NCBI GenBank assembly: GCA_017163975.1
Contig: JAFFSR010000218.1
Location: 6,141,501 to 6,205,500 of the forward strand
Direction: 5' to 3'
Length of the DNA stretch: 64,000 nucleotides
Source of the DNA: Anastatus disparis
Taxonomy: Eukaryota > Arthropoda > Insecta > Hymenoptera > Eupelmidae
Of this stretch, positions 21,401-33,730 are shown piece by piece. The notes beneath the pieces were generated by a model. It worked only from the letters and a program-made list of their open reading frames with translations. It was not told the origin of the DNA and made no database searches. Position numbers and translations under genes: made by a program. Each line of letters opens with the position of its first letter. Position 1 is the first letter of the stretch.

Positions 21401-24223
21401 GGTCGTCAAGTTTCAGAGCTTTCAATTCATAATTCGGTTGTTCAAGTTTTAAAACCGCAATGTCGTAAGGCTGGCCATCTCTTGTTCTATAAACAAGTCT
21501 CGCCCACGCCTGTACTTGTTCATTTAATACGAGATTAATCCGACTACCAGGCGCCTATAAAAAAAGATAACGTGTGTAGGTAATCATAAAAAAATCGTTT
21601 ATAATAATGATAAAAACGACCCTTTTAAAGCTCTCCTTGTGTAGGTAGCTTTCAACGTATTTTCAAAGGCTTACATGGTTACACGTTAGGATGGAATTTT
21701 GGAATCAAATATCTTTACAATCTTTTTTGCGAATTAAATTTTCTTGTGTGGGGTCGATTGTGTCGACGAGGGATGATTGAAATATAACGGATAATGTGAC
21801 TTGTTCGTTTAATTTGATGAAATACGAATAAATTGAAAGGACAATTTATTTAATCAAACCATCGCGTTTGTTAATCAAAATTCACCCTCGTTTAATTACG
21901 GTTTATTTTAATACAAATTATTTTTACATCCGAGTGGTAGCGATAAATTCGATTAAAAATAAATTTAATTAATATTTTTGTCCGACAAAAATTAAATTTA
22001 TGCAAATTGTAACGAAATATAGTAGAAACAGTATTATTAGACTGTAAAATTTTTTTTTCATCTGTCAAAATTTTATACAGAGTGTATGGATAAATTAATA
22101 TAAAATTTTCGTCAAATTCACATGAAAAATATGTCTTTTCTAAATTATTTATTACTTATGAATTTTTGTATAAAATTTGTATTTTTAAATCTAGCAAAAA
22201 ATTATTTGTAAACTTTAACACGGAAAAATTTGGGCCTCGCTAGAAACGTTCGTAGGTTAAAATTAAAAGAGATTTTTCACAATATACTTAAAATATATGA
22301 AGAATTTATTACGATTCATAAGAAATTTTGCAAAATAATTTTTAAATGGATTTTAAAATTAATGGATGACTTGCTATTGTTATTAAAAGAAACATGAATA
22401 TTTTCTTACCTCGCGTACAACGTGAGAACAAGTGACGATTATTCCATTGGGAATATTGACAACGGCACCCGTGCCCCAGCCAGAGCCACATTTTACGACA
22501 ACCACAGTTCTGTCTAGTGTATCTGCAATTTTTTTTATTAATATATATTAATTTTTAATATTTTGATATACGTAAGAGAAAAGATTGTATTTCATTAACT
22601 AGATTAATTTTGTTTTTAAAAGTCGGTTACAGAATTAATAAATTATTGTATTTTATCTTTTAAATGCTAATTTCAAATATTTTAAATGTTTTAATTAATA
22701 AAATAAGAAAATTAACAAATAATATGTACGTGGTAATACATCGTTTGATATTAATATATTTAATTATATCAAAGTGAAATTATGAAAATAATAAATATAC
22801 TTTGTTACCTGACAAAAGTTGTTCATCATTAATTACACCAATATTTACTGATGTTAGGCTTAATATTTTGCTTAAACAGACTTGTAGATTGGCAACGAAC
22901 GTATAATCGACCCATTCGCCTCGACACCAACTCAGAGCGGCAATCACAAGGCCACAAATTTTTCGATTATTGTCTCTGTGTTATGTGCATGAAATCAAAT
23001 TTTTCTTGTTAAATATTGTTATTTTAGGACCAATAAAAAAATTACAAAGTATACTTAACGATTCATTGACAACGAATACCGGCGCTCCTTCACAGCCGGG
23101 CACAGCGTTAGCATCGGTTAGCATAATGCAATTATTTTTACCAAATAAGTTGCTTACAATACCTCGCGTCACCGAGTCCAAAAAAACGGCATTCCCAAAT
23201 GGCGCTGATACAATTTCAACGATTTTTCCTCTTCTTGGTTTATAACTTGATTCATTGCTAATGTAATGAGCTGCGTAAAAATCACTAAAAATTACGATAT
23301 TCAAAATTTTATTTTCTGATGAACTGAATTCTTTTTCTCTTTTTTTAATATAAAGAGAAAAATGTTCTAGTGAAAATAAGTTTATGGTGATGTTGTCACA
23401 GACTGCCAGTATGGTAAAAAATTACCACGGTATATGGTAAAATTTTCTAAAATCATAGGAGTTTTCATTATTTTTGTTACAAAGTTTATCTTCACCATAT
23501 CATGGTAATTTTTTGCTACAATAGCAGTTTGTGTTAACGTTACCATAAACCATTATAATTTTTACTAAAATATTTCTCACAGCGTATAGACTAATAACAC
23601 ATTTAGTATTTTTGAGATTAGCAACATAATTTATTCACCTTAATAATCTTTTAGCTTCTGCAGCTTCATCTTTGACAACATCCATTTTATCGTTTATCCT
23701 TAATAGTAAGAATATTGGTAACAGCGACTTATCGAATTTGGATATTTTATCAAAGTTCCAACTGAATAATAAATCGTTAAACGTTTTACGCAGCAAAGGA
23801 CATCTCCACACGATTCTCAATGTGCAATTTTTTTCTTCGATTAATCTCGCCGATCTGTAATAATAAATTAAAAGTATTGCACAATTTAAACTTTCTGCAA
23901 TTAAAAAATCGATGAACCTCTTACCTGTTACTTTCATCATCTTCATCAACTTTTATATTATATTGCACCCTGAATCTCATGGTCTCGGCAACATTTTTCG
24001 GCACGACAATAAAATCATTCTCAAGCTTATTTTGATGGTCCATTAAAAAATCACGAATGTCGTGTGACTCATCGTCGTCGAAAAAATTTGGCGATAGTAA
24101 TGATCCGTGAGTAAGAATCCAATTTGATGACAAAAGTATGCCCGAAGTGCCAAAGGTGCTGGTAGATTTGTTTATTTTGTCTTGTATATGAGACACGAGG
24201 ACACTGGATTGCTTGGAATGCAT
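18437..24223 (-). CDS. Tysnd1: Peroxisomal leader-peptide-processing protease (trypsin-like), complete
   Basis: TYSND1 removes or trims targeting peptides of peroxisomal matrix enzymes of fatty-acid oxidation and also processes itself. Exons: 24223-23925, 23854-23639, 23284-23055, 22973-22809, 22522-22410, 21554-21386, 19920-19633 and 18525-18437. They join in phase to 522 codons (human about 566). The N-terminal half is the degenerate first domain, with SAPFGN near residue 200 and the D-A-N-A-V-P-G-C-E-G-A block, ending in ALSWCRGEWVDYT. The C-terminal half is the active trypsin fold: GSGWGTGAVV, catalytic His 337 in TCSHVV, Asp 372 in YDIAVLKL, Ser 440 in QSGTSGGP, then LGLIVSNA and YPRFNMAIP. 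The protein ends PRSKI, a PTS1-type signal where vertebrates have SKL. An in-frame stop precedes the ATG, and an acceptor at 24247 suggests a 5' UTR intron. For exon 4 the second AG of CACAGAG was chosen because only it keeps frame. Confidence 0.94.
18632..18681 (+). repeat. 3' tail fragment of the tRNA-derived SINE in TYSND1 last intron
   Basis: ATAGCATAAATACAACGACG followed by TTAAATATAAAAAAAAA is the tail of the SINE family without its head. Confidence 0.55.
18857..19035 (-). mobile_element. tRNA-derived SINE, copy 2 (in TYSND1 last intron)
   Basis: Read on the minus strand it starts GAGGTCGTCAGTGGCTCACT, with A box, an ATGGATTCATAATCTCGAGG anticodon-arm region and the B box GAGTTCGAATCCCG, followed by the ACCACTGTACGGTACATG body and the ACAGCGACGTTAAAT tail at the low-coordinate end. 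It is in the same orientation as TYSND1 and does not touch its exons. The CGGC segment after the B box is shortened compared with other copies. Confidence 0.9.
19251..19440. mobile_element. Palindromic MITE with CCGTG end (TYSND1 last intron)
   Basis: CATGGAACATACTTGATTTT (19251 onward) mirrors 19370-19392, which ends ATATTCCATG, with two differences over 23 bases. The right edge TAGAATTTTTCTCCGTGTA (to 19440) matches the CACGGAGAG family ends. The left edge of the family is not clear, so the copy is probably partial. Confidence 0.5.
22035..22235. repeat. Possible palindromic MITE remnant in TYSND1 intron 5
   Basis: The ACTGTAAAATTTTTTTTTC start and the ATTTGTAAACTTTAACACGG end resemble the ACTGTAAAA-type elements at 1929-2361 and 31100-31200. 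The similarity is limited to AT-rich motifs, so confidence is low. Confidence 0.25.
23349..23587. mobile_element. MITE of the CACGGAGAG family in TYSND1 intron 2
   Basis: The internal inverted arms CACAGACTGCCAGTATGGTA (23397 on) and the mirror ending GCTACAATAGCAGTTTGTG (to 23544) match the inner palindrome of the copy at 53305-53473. The right edge TATTTCTCACAGCGTA and the left TAAAGAGAAAAATG are decayed versions of the family ends. It lies between exons 2 and 3 and leaves splice sites intact. Confidence 0.6.
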
Positions 24224-24439
24224 TGTGGATTATGATTTTTTTCTTTCTGCAAATCAAAAGATTATTATTAGATTTTAGTAAAAACGTCTTTTTATAAATT
24301 TAGTGATTGTATTATAAAAATAGTAAAAAGATAAGGTTAGTTTAAGGGATATTGACTAATATAAAAAATACTTTGTTTCAATATTAGGAGAACAATTGAT
24401 TGTTATTTGAAATTTGACTAAAATAAATTGTTACAGGTT

Positions 24440-24550
24440 AATATTATACTGTAAAAAATTTTTGTGATTTTAATACACGAAAGTTTTTGAGATTTGATAC
24501 AGATTTGTTTTTTCGAATTTCGCAAAAAATTTTTGTTGTTTAAAATTACG
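24440..24550. repeat. ACTGTAAAA-type AT-rich repeat fragment
   Basis: TACTGTAAAAAATTTTTGTG and CACGAAAGTTTTTGAGATTT parallel the left end of the 1929-2361 element (ACTGTAAAATATTTTTTGTG, ACGAAAGTTATTTCG). It is a truncated relative. Confidence 0.4.
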
Positions 24551-24583
24551 CAACATAAAATGCAGCAGAGTAACAATAATCTT

Positions 24584-24766
24584 ATTTTTTTTTATTTAAC
24601 GTCGCTAAATTTATGCTAATTAGCGACGGAGATTGTCAGTGTGTTTATGAACAAAGCACATGTAACGTACAGTGGTGCTTGTATAAATCGGCTGAGAGCG
24701 GGATTCGAACTCGGGACCTCGAGATTGTGAATCCATCGCTCTACCGTATGAGCCACTGACGACCTC
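24584..24766 (-). mobile_element. tRNA-derived SINE, copy 3
   Basis: The minus-strand head GAGGTCGTCAGTGGCTCATA is followed by GATGGATTCACAATCTCGAG and the B box GAGTTCGAATCCCG. The tail ends TTAGCGACGTTAAATAAAAA after loss of about 20 bases that other copies carry before the final ACGTT. It lies about 360 bases upstream of the TYSND1 start codon. Confidence 0.9.
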
Positions 24767-24769
24767 TTA

Positions 24770-26140
24770 CTATTACTCCTCTACTCTTTGTATTATCGTT
24801 AGTACTTTTCATTACTTTTGTATACAATTTTGAATCATATAAATGAATATTTCGACCAATAAATGATAAATTGGCAATATAAATCGATAAAAATTATTCA
24901 TTTCTATTTTAAAATATACAAAGTTCATTATAATTCGTCTAAATCTTTCATATAAATTGAACATTGACACGATCATCGTCAATTAAAAAAAAAAAAAATC
25001 CAGAACATTTGAACACCAAGCCGGTCATTAATAAAACAACGCAGCCCACATCAGCGTACAAGAATAGAAAAGAAAAATACTTTTGAAAGACGCAAAAGTT
25101 CGGTAAGCACAACAAATACGCGCGTCACGATTCCCAGTAACCTGCAAATTAAATAAGTAAGAAAAGAATAAGAAGAAGAAAAAAAAAGAATAAGAAAAAA
25201 TAACGAAGCAAAAGAATAGGAATAAAGAGAAAAGGAGGGGAGGCGCGATAAAGAATAAAAGCGACATATACAGAGTTTAATAATCAAAATGTTCGATCTT
25301 TCGATTGGATGGCTTTTCTACACTTCAATTTCCTTCAATTTAGATTGCTCTTTTTTCTTTCTCTCTCTCTCTCTACACGCGTTACGATTAAGTTCAACTT
25401 CTATATACGCGTGTATAACATACAAGAATATTATATACTGCTGGTGTATAATGTACAAGCGTATATAGGTTTTCTCGTTACAAAGTGAGAGGGAATTTTC
25501 TACGGGGCAATCTTTGGAATGTTGAGTTTTTTTTTAGTTTTTTTTTAATTTATTTTCCTAGTTATACCAAGTGTGTAATTTGCTTATTAAAGTCCTTTTA
25601 GATGTTATTTTTTAATGGTGGATATGGGCTTAACGTAATTGTTAAAGGTTCATTTTATTTTTAGGAAAAGTTTGTAAATTGGTTACAATTTTGATCAAAT
25701 TTGTAAATTGAGAACATATGAGTTTTGCTATAAAATTTTTAAAAGTTTTAAAAATAATTTAGAATTTTGATTAGTGCTGGTTAATCTTAAAATGGTTAAT
25801 TTTTATAGAATAATATTGATAAACTTTTATACAAAATGCAAAATATTTTTCTTGATATTTCTCACAACAGAAATATTAAATATCTTAGAGTTTGGTGATA
25901 AGATCGAAATAGATACAAAATTTTAAAACAAACAATCATTAAGTATTGACGCATTTAATCCTTTTTTTATTTATTACAAAACGTTCATAACCACAATCTG
26001 CATCTAAATGTATTATGATTTCAAAAATTTATAACACAAGTCACACGCAAAATTTCTCCAAACTCGATGAAGTCACCTTGTACATGATCGCAGGTGACCA
26101 CATTAATAAAATTTAAATCGTCTTGTTATATGAAATACTC
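24770..26140. other. Spacer, no gene seen
   Basis: AT-rich with T-rich and A-rich runs; the minus-strand ORFs at 25028-25287 are translations of an A/G-rich low-complexity tract (about 25150-25260). A CT microsatellite lies near 25358-25374. A GC-richer patch with CGCG and ACGCGTG words lies around 25375-25500, with no clear role. Confidence 0.45.
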
Positions 26141-26350
26141 GAGGTCGTCAGTGGCTCAGTCGGTAGAGCGATGGTTCCATAATCTCGAGGTCCCGAGTTC
26201 GAATCCCGCTCTCGGCGGCTGAGTGATGCAAGTACCACTGTACACGTTACATGTGCTTTGTTCACAAACACACTGAAACAACCTCCGTCGCTATTTAGCA
26301 GAAAATAATGGCAAAAATACAGCGACGTAAATTAAAATGAAAAAAAAAAT
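26141..26350 (+). mobile_element. tRNA-derived SINE, copy 4
   Basis: The head GAGGTCGTCAGTGGCTCAGT is close to the apparent consensus; then CGATGGTTCCATAATCTCGA, the B box GAGTTCGAATCCCG, CTCGGCGGCTGAGTGATGCA, ACCACTGTACACGTTACATG and the tail ACAGCGACGTAAATTAAAAT with an A-run. Confidence 0.92.
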
Positions 26351-29300
26351 TAATTTATAATGCATCATCTGCAATTAGTTTCTTGCTGTAGATCTTATTT
26401 TTGCTCTAAACACTTTTATTTTGATTTTGGACTCATGAACCTTTTTTCATTTTTTATTTAATTTTTAAATTGACACTGAAATCGGTCAATTTCTTTATTA
26501 AACGTTAACCCACTGATTCCAAATCTCATAATTCTAGTTTCAGCTGAACGAAACAACAGAAAAAAGGGAATTCTATTTAACGATTTGTAAGTCAAGGTTT
26601 TTATGATCAATTGGTATTAATTGATTACGAATGTCAAGCTACTAGAGATAGTGTCTATGAAGGAGTGTCAAACCAAAAATATAACATTGACCTTCCTTCG
26701 TATTAACCGTGTATATATTTCAACAAATTAAAAGAAGCTAAAATTTACAAATTGAAACATATGTTAGTTCTCATGACTATTGGTTTCTTCTTTCTTATTA
26801 TTAGCTAATTTTTAGTTGAGGGAATTTCCTCCATTACTCATGTACATATCGAAACAGTTATTATTGGGTAACCGAATTTCATCAAATCTCAAGTCATAAC
26901 ATAACTAAAATTACATTAATGAATATCTTTATTTAATGAATAATACTCATCGTGCATCTTATCGCGTTGATTAAACAAAATAAAATTATTTTAAAACAAT
27001 CATTTGGCATAATGTTTTTATGATTTTCAAACTATTTTATTTATAAATTTTATAAAGTTTCATGTCATTCACGTATTTTCATAATTTTAGAAAACAAATA
27101 TTAAATAATATTAAGTAATTAATTAATCATTCTTATACGGACGTGAAACAGGTACTGTCTATCAATCATAATTAAATTTTCTTATTTATCATTTCTTTTT
27201 CTTTTTCATATGAAACTCATCAGGGTTATAATCATGAGTCACAAATACACGAGAAACGAGAAATAAACTTGGAAGACGAATGACTTTGCAATTTAATTCC
27301 TTCAATTATAGAGTATCCATGAATCTTTAGTTTTCTTTTTTTTTTTTAATGTTTATTGATATGCTTGTCGTCTACCGTGATAAAACTTGTGAATTTTGTA
27401 TGAGCGTAGTATAGATGCCGAAAAATTTTTCTAAGAAACGAATTTACACAAGCCGTGGGTTGAGAAGTAATGGCTTTGTTTTTTCAGTATACAATTTAAA
27501 TAAAATTTTGTAGGATGAAAAGATGTGTTATGCAAATGTAATAAATAAAAAAATCTGTTAAGTAATAATATATAATACAATAGTTACGTTTATTTAAAAG
27601 TAAAATAAAATTTAGTAATAAATTATTATATTTATCAAATATGTATTTAAAATTCAGGTTAATAATCGCATTAGGTAATATATTATATCAATTAAATAAA
27701 TATTTTCAAAAGCACTGATAATCATAAATCGAATGTATCAAACCACTTCTTTTGTAATAGAACATATGGTTGGTAAAATTGTAAACCACAATTGTAAAGA
27801 TTAACTTTTTAGAGGTTTAAATTAAAATTTCAATCGTAATTCAATCAGAATTTCATCGATTCAAACAAAATAATCCAATTCCTAGAGTAAAAAATATTGC
27901 GTTATTCTCGATAATAATGATTTCCATATTTCTTCATTAATAGTAAAATATTGAAATTTTCGTTTCACTTAAATAGAACGTGTGTCGATACTTTACTAGT
28001 TTTTCAAGTTAAATCATAGCATTACACCAGTACTGGCAATTTGCGTGTAATACGTACAGAGTGAAAAAAAAAGCTAGAAAAAAAGTTCAAGTTAGACTTT
28101 CAAATACGATTTTTATGCATATTCGAGAATAACTTGTTATAAGTAGAATCAGACGAACCTGGTCAGACATGCATCGGTGTAGTGATATTCTTTTTTTCTT
28201 TCTTTTTTAATGTGCTACGCGTGCATTAGGAACTCAAATACCATCGATATGCTTTTAAATCAATTATTATTTAAATGTTAAAATAAAAAAATTTTAAGAT
28301 TTTATAAAAACAAACTTTTTTTTTAATTTCTAGGATGAAAACTTGAATTTATTCAAAATTTAGGTAACTAGTAAGGGTGAACTGACTAGTAAATGAATAC
28401 CTTAAACATATAAACAAATAATTTTTTAAGTGCTTTTAGATTACTATAATAATAATTGTAAAATTTATTATAAAATTTAATATTTTGAAAAGTAAATGCA
28501 TCGATGATATCAGCATTCGGTAATACGAAAAAATATTGTCCAGGTATAAAAATTTAGAAATTTTAAAAAATGAATTTTCGAAAGTATATTATTTTAAAAC
28601 TCATGCATATCTTTTTTAAACATATACTTTCTCATTTAACATGACTGTTGCATCGAGTACTTCAATCAGTTTATGATTAGAAGCTTGACAACATGTAAAA
28701 AACGAATGTTTAAAAATAATTATTAATTTAGTTAATTTATTTTGGTATAAATTAACCTAATATTAAGTTTAAAATTGTTTAATTAGACAAAATATTTTAA
28801 TTACAAAGAGATAATATGAGATAATTAATATTTATTACGTAAATGAAATAGAAAAAAGTTATTGAATTTTTCCATAAAATGAGAAAAAAAGATCTCTCCA
28901 TCTATAGTAAACAAATTAACAATTGACATCTTAATGAACAGCTTGAGAAAATAACTTTTTAATCTCTCAACAGCGATAAATCGCGAATAACGTAAGCTTT
29001 GTTATTGAAACTTCATTAAGCGCAATGCCATTGATAGTTGAAATCAGGAAGAATTATTTAATCTCTCGCGAAAATTATGTCATCGTCACTTCTTTTTTTT
29101 TTTCATCGCTTTTATATAAAACTCAACTCCGACACACAAAACATCACTTTACTCAATGAATTTCGTTACGTTTCAATGAATAAATCTGGTATTATTGGAT
29201 GACTAAGGAAAATATAAAATAAAATAAAAAAGAGTTCACGATCTGTTTTAAAATGATTTAACTTCTTTTTTTTCTTCTTTAAACGGCGTTAAACAAACAA

Positions 29301-31281
29301 ATGTGTAGCATACGAAAATATTACTGATGTCATATTCTTGATTTTACATTGCGTAATAAGTTTTTATTCAAAGCGCTCTTTTGGCTGATAGGCAGCATTA
29401 ATAATACGTTTTGCTTTGAAGAGGGAAAAATTTTCTCTGCTTGTTAAGTAATATTTTAATTTTTTTTAATTAAAAAAAAATTTTTTTTTTCTCAACATTT
29501 TTTACTTTATAAATGACTATGTTTATTAATCCATTGAAAAACAGTGAATGTAAAAATATATAATGTTTATTTTTATACATTAACTTATATAAATAGATAG
29601 ACATATAGATATTTTATTTTCTAATAAAATACAAAAAGTCGTGTAATACAATGTATAACATGTTATGTAAAACTTTACATAAATATTTTACATAAAATCG
29701 ATATTACAGTGAATTAACTAAAACTAACAATACTGAATAAGTAAGTCAATATTTCGAAAGTGCTGCTTTATGTATTTCATACGTAAAACAATAAAGCAGA
29801 AATAATTTCAATAAACGAGTTTGTTATTTAAATTGATCGATTGGTGTTATAAAACTGGATTAAATTTCTGTTTCTAATAAAAGTGTATTTACAATCATTA
29901 AAAAAATAGCAGATATTCATTGACTTAAAAATAATTCATATCTTTTTTAGTAAAAAAAATATAGGATAAAAATTTGTTAAGATAAAATTTATTAGTAAAT
30001 ATTTTGAAACTATCGACATTTATTTTCACAAGGCATTAAACTCTTCGCATTATCCAAAGAGTTTATAAACAAAATGAAATCACGCGCCAAACAATCTTTA
30101 AAATAAGCCAATCTCCCATTTTTTTTATTTCTAATTTCTATCGTCAAGCGACACACGAGAGTTTTTCTGTGCGCTGCGTAGGGGTAAAAAAAAAGAAGCT
30201 GATACTTCGATACACATATTTCACAATTAAAGTATATATGTATATGTATATATATATATGTTGGCTGCTCGTGCCGTTTTATTTACTTCACTCCATCAAT
30301 GACGCACGTCGAAAATGCGAACTCGCTAAAAACGTCATAAATGAAAAAAATATATACATAAATATATATGTCTCGAGTTTTACTACTACTTGTTGCTGTT
30401 GCTGGTTTATTTCACAGGCAACTTTATGTACAAATATATATATATAACTCGAGAGTTGACTCTTTTGACGTTTTTCGATAAATTAACCAAAGACGAGAGC
30501 AGCGCGTGAGATTATTTTAACACTTGTTAATGTAAGTATATATTTGAACGAATATTGACATGTTTGCCGGGTAATAGAAAATATGATTGTAGCGTAATAA
30601 AAAATGATTTTTAAAATGTTTTTTTTCAAAGATTGATAAAATATTGCAAAATTTGACATGTAGTTAGAAATAATTACTAATTATAAAGTAGTTATCGAAA
30701 TATACTATGAAATTAGTATATTTCGATACAATTAATTTTTTACTAAGTAATTATATTTATCAATTATTCATGCAGATCATTCAATCTAAAGACAATGTAA
30801 ACAAAAAAAATGTTGTTTATAGCCCGGTTGGCTATTTATTTAACAATATATCTATAAACTTATTGACACACTCAAACATCTGTCAATCTATCCATTTTCA
30901 TCTATTTCTTTGTCTTTCTTTTTATTTAAAATTTACAGAAAGAAATAAGAGAAAGTTATTATTTAATAATCTTTGCTATCTAAACGTTATTTCAATCTCC
31001 GTCGTTTAACACGAATAAATTTGTAAAGTTCACACTTTTTGTTATTCAAAATTTTTTTATTATCCATGAACTTTTGTCTTAAAAATTTTACTTTGAAAAG
31101 TACACAAAAATTATTTCTAAATTTTAACACAAAAAAAAATATGTTTCACGTATAACACTTATGTGTGTTAAAATTACAAAAAATTTTTTACAGTGTACTT
31201 GACTAAAATTTTTTTGAACATACAATGTTTTTTTCGTTACTACCATGTTCATGGAAAATAATATTTAAATTTCAATTTTTA
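26351..31281. other. Long AT-rich spacer, no gene seen
   Basis: I find no exon-like stretch with domain content. ORFs at 30169-30447 and 30707-31009 (plus) are low-complexity or lack any recognisable motif. A slightly less AT-rich patch at about 30140-30535 with TA/TG repeats ends in a good donor-like GTAAGTATAT (30532), but no acceptor or coding frame supports an exon. ACTGTAAAA/TTTTACAGTGTA repeat ends appear at about 31095-31200. Confidence 0.4.
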
Positions 31282-31682
31282 AGGACCTGACGGAGTCCCC
31301 CCTTCCCTCATAAAATAGTTTAGTAATATTTTTGCATTCGAAGTATTTATGAGAAAACAGTGCGTAAATCAAGCTTTTTCACTACAATGAGAGACTTTAT
31401 AAGATTAAACTCATGTGCTCTTAACTCAATAAATTCATCAAAATAGTACGTACAATCAGTTATAAACAAATTTTTATTGAATAATATTTCAAGTTTAGGT
31501 TTATCCAGTTTGATATCTAACTCTCATTAAAAATTTATAAAAAATTAAATTCAACTAGATTTTTATTTTACTAAAATAACTTTATCAACGTGACTCTAAT
31601 GCAGACTGCATTTGTTTAAATACTAGATTTAAAAAAATACTTATAAAAAAATAAAGCTAAAATTGTATCTAGCAGCCCCGTT
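31282..31682 (+). repeat. Dispersed ~400 bp repeat, copy 2
   Basis: Second copy of the repeat at 4311-4703, same orientation. Shared order of blocks: GGACCTGACGGAG plus C-run, TTTTTGCATTCGAAGT, AAGATTAAACTCATGTGC, CATCAAAATAG, TTGATATCTAACT, TTTTATTTTACTAAAATAAC, and the AGCAGCCCCG end. No coding capacity. Confidence 0.6.
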
Positions 31683-31689
31683 AATTTAT

Positions 31690-33330
31690 AGACATTAAAA
31701 CATATAAGAGGTTATATACCATAATGACAATGATGCGACTTTATCCGAGTCCTTCAACTCCGTTAGAACTTAGAAAAGCGTTATTATGCATTTCAAAAAA
31801 GATAACACGGAAATTTATTGTGCATGTAAGTAGAAAGAGAGAGATAGAAAAAAAAAGTATACAACCACTTTATTTATTGCGTTCACTTTTATATGCATTA
31901 CATCATTGTTGCAATGCACATACACGCGCACACGTACGCGTATTCATATGTGTACATATATTTACAAAGCATTTGCTTATAAAGCTTGATTCTCGTTTGC
32001 TATTTTATAGATTTATTAGATGTTATAAGCAAGCCAGGCGAAGCTTGTAAAGTATAATGAATTTCGTACGCACGCGAGTATATAAGTGTGGGCGAATATT
32101 TTGTATATATAAAAGCGTGACTTTAAATTATTGCTCTTATGCATAATGCGTACGATGTTGGTTCTCTCCCATTTTTTTTTTTAATATGTATATATACGTA
32201 TAAATATATAGGATTAATACAGTGTATGGCAATATCTCGTTGCCGAGTAGTTTCTCATTTGTTAAGCAGCTTAGTAAAAACGCGTTTTCGAATTTTCAAT
32301 GTAAATATATATGTTAAATTATATGTGAACATGATAAGATTTTATTATTATTACCGTCTCTCTTTAGTTTTTTTTTTTCCTTTACATTTTGCAGTAAAAT
32401 TTCTTTTGTGAAAAATCAGGATATTTTGATTGGCCGCGAGAAACGAGTTTGGGACATTTCGAATTCCGAAAAAATGTTTCGCTTGAAACTTTTTCGATAC
32501 CACAGTCGTTTGTTCAATCAAATTTTAAAATATGCATAAATATTTTTTTCAAGATTATTCATATTATGGCGAAATAATAAGTATAAGGCAAAATGATAAT
32601 ATTTTGAACGTGGTAAAATAACAAGCGAATTTTTTTAACGGTGTTTTATGCTAATCTCTTCTCTTTTTTATGGTTTTTTTTAAAATTTAACTTGAAAACT
32701 TCTTCCGATTTTAAAATTTGTCAGAAGAAATTAATTCATGATTAGTTAAAAAAAGAAGAGATAACGGAAGAAATGAAGTTTTAGCACGTGAATAATCATT
32801 TCAAATAGTTTTCAATTTGATAATATTCCAAACTATTTTTTTGAATAAATAAGATTTGTTTTTTAATTCGATACGTCATACAAGTGTCTTATGTGTTGTC
32901 GAGTAAACACAAAAATATTTCGAGCACTGGTTATAGCATGTACTATGAAAATAGTGTACGAATAATGGTATTGTATTTGGAGAATCTATTATAAAAAAAG
33001 CTAAACTATTTCCATAAGGGAATTGTTGTTTTGCATACTTGTGTCGTAATATACTACTTCTCACAAGTATAAAATGATTAAAAATTGGATATTACTATAT
33101 TGTACTGGAAACCTAATGTTCTGGAAATATTTTTTTCAAAATATTAACTCACATTGTAAAAAACACTTAATTTCACATGATTAAATGATAAAATAATAAA
33201 ATATGATTTTGAAAAAAATGTAAAATAAGGAGTCATTTAAAATCATTGTAATTTATGAAGAAATGATTAATTAAATTTAAATCGTAATCGTTACTCTTTC
33301 AATAATTCAGCAAGTCATGCGAGCAGATAA
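31690..33330. other. Spacer, no gene seen
   Basis: AT-rich with ACACGCGCACACGTACGCG-type alternating purine-pyrimidine runs (about 31918-31960). The plus-strand ORFs at 31724-32050 and 32139-32411 show no recognisable motif and have chance-like composition. Confidence 0.4.
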
Positions 33331-33339
33331 GTTTATCGC

Positions 33340-33730
33340 TTTTGAAAAGGGGGGTAGCAGCGAGCCAGCGGCGGCACACGTCAATTACTAGCGTAAGACC
33401 CTTTTCGCTCAATTGCAAATAATCTTTTTCGCTCTTTCACTTTTTCTTTACTATATATACATATAACGTAAAATTATTCTTTCACGTACACACACACATA
33501 TGCTCGTTGCTATTACACGTTGACTCACCATTATCTTTAGACTGTATATATATATATATATATATATATAACATATTGCATACAACACATCATTTGCACA
33601 GCTGCAGCATATGTGTGCATGCATGTGTCTGTATGCTATATAGCGTACAAGAACTTGAAATCGCTTCTGTCGCACGTGAATTGACTTGATGATGGTTAGA
33701 ATAACTCGCGTGATTTCGCCTCGTTTTTCC
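33340..33730. other. GC-richer island and (TA)n microsatellite
   Basis: A GC-rich patch (GGGGGGTAGCAGCGAGCCAG, about 33350-33385) is followed by an ACACACACATATG run and a (TA)n array at 33545-33570. It could be a regulatory island, but nothing decisive is seen. Confidence 0.3.

Noticed and set aside
25028..25287. Two minus ORFs rich in Phe, Leu and Ser
   Set aside because: Low-complexity translations of an A/G-rich tract.
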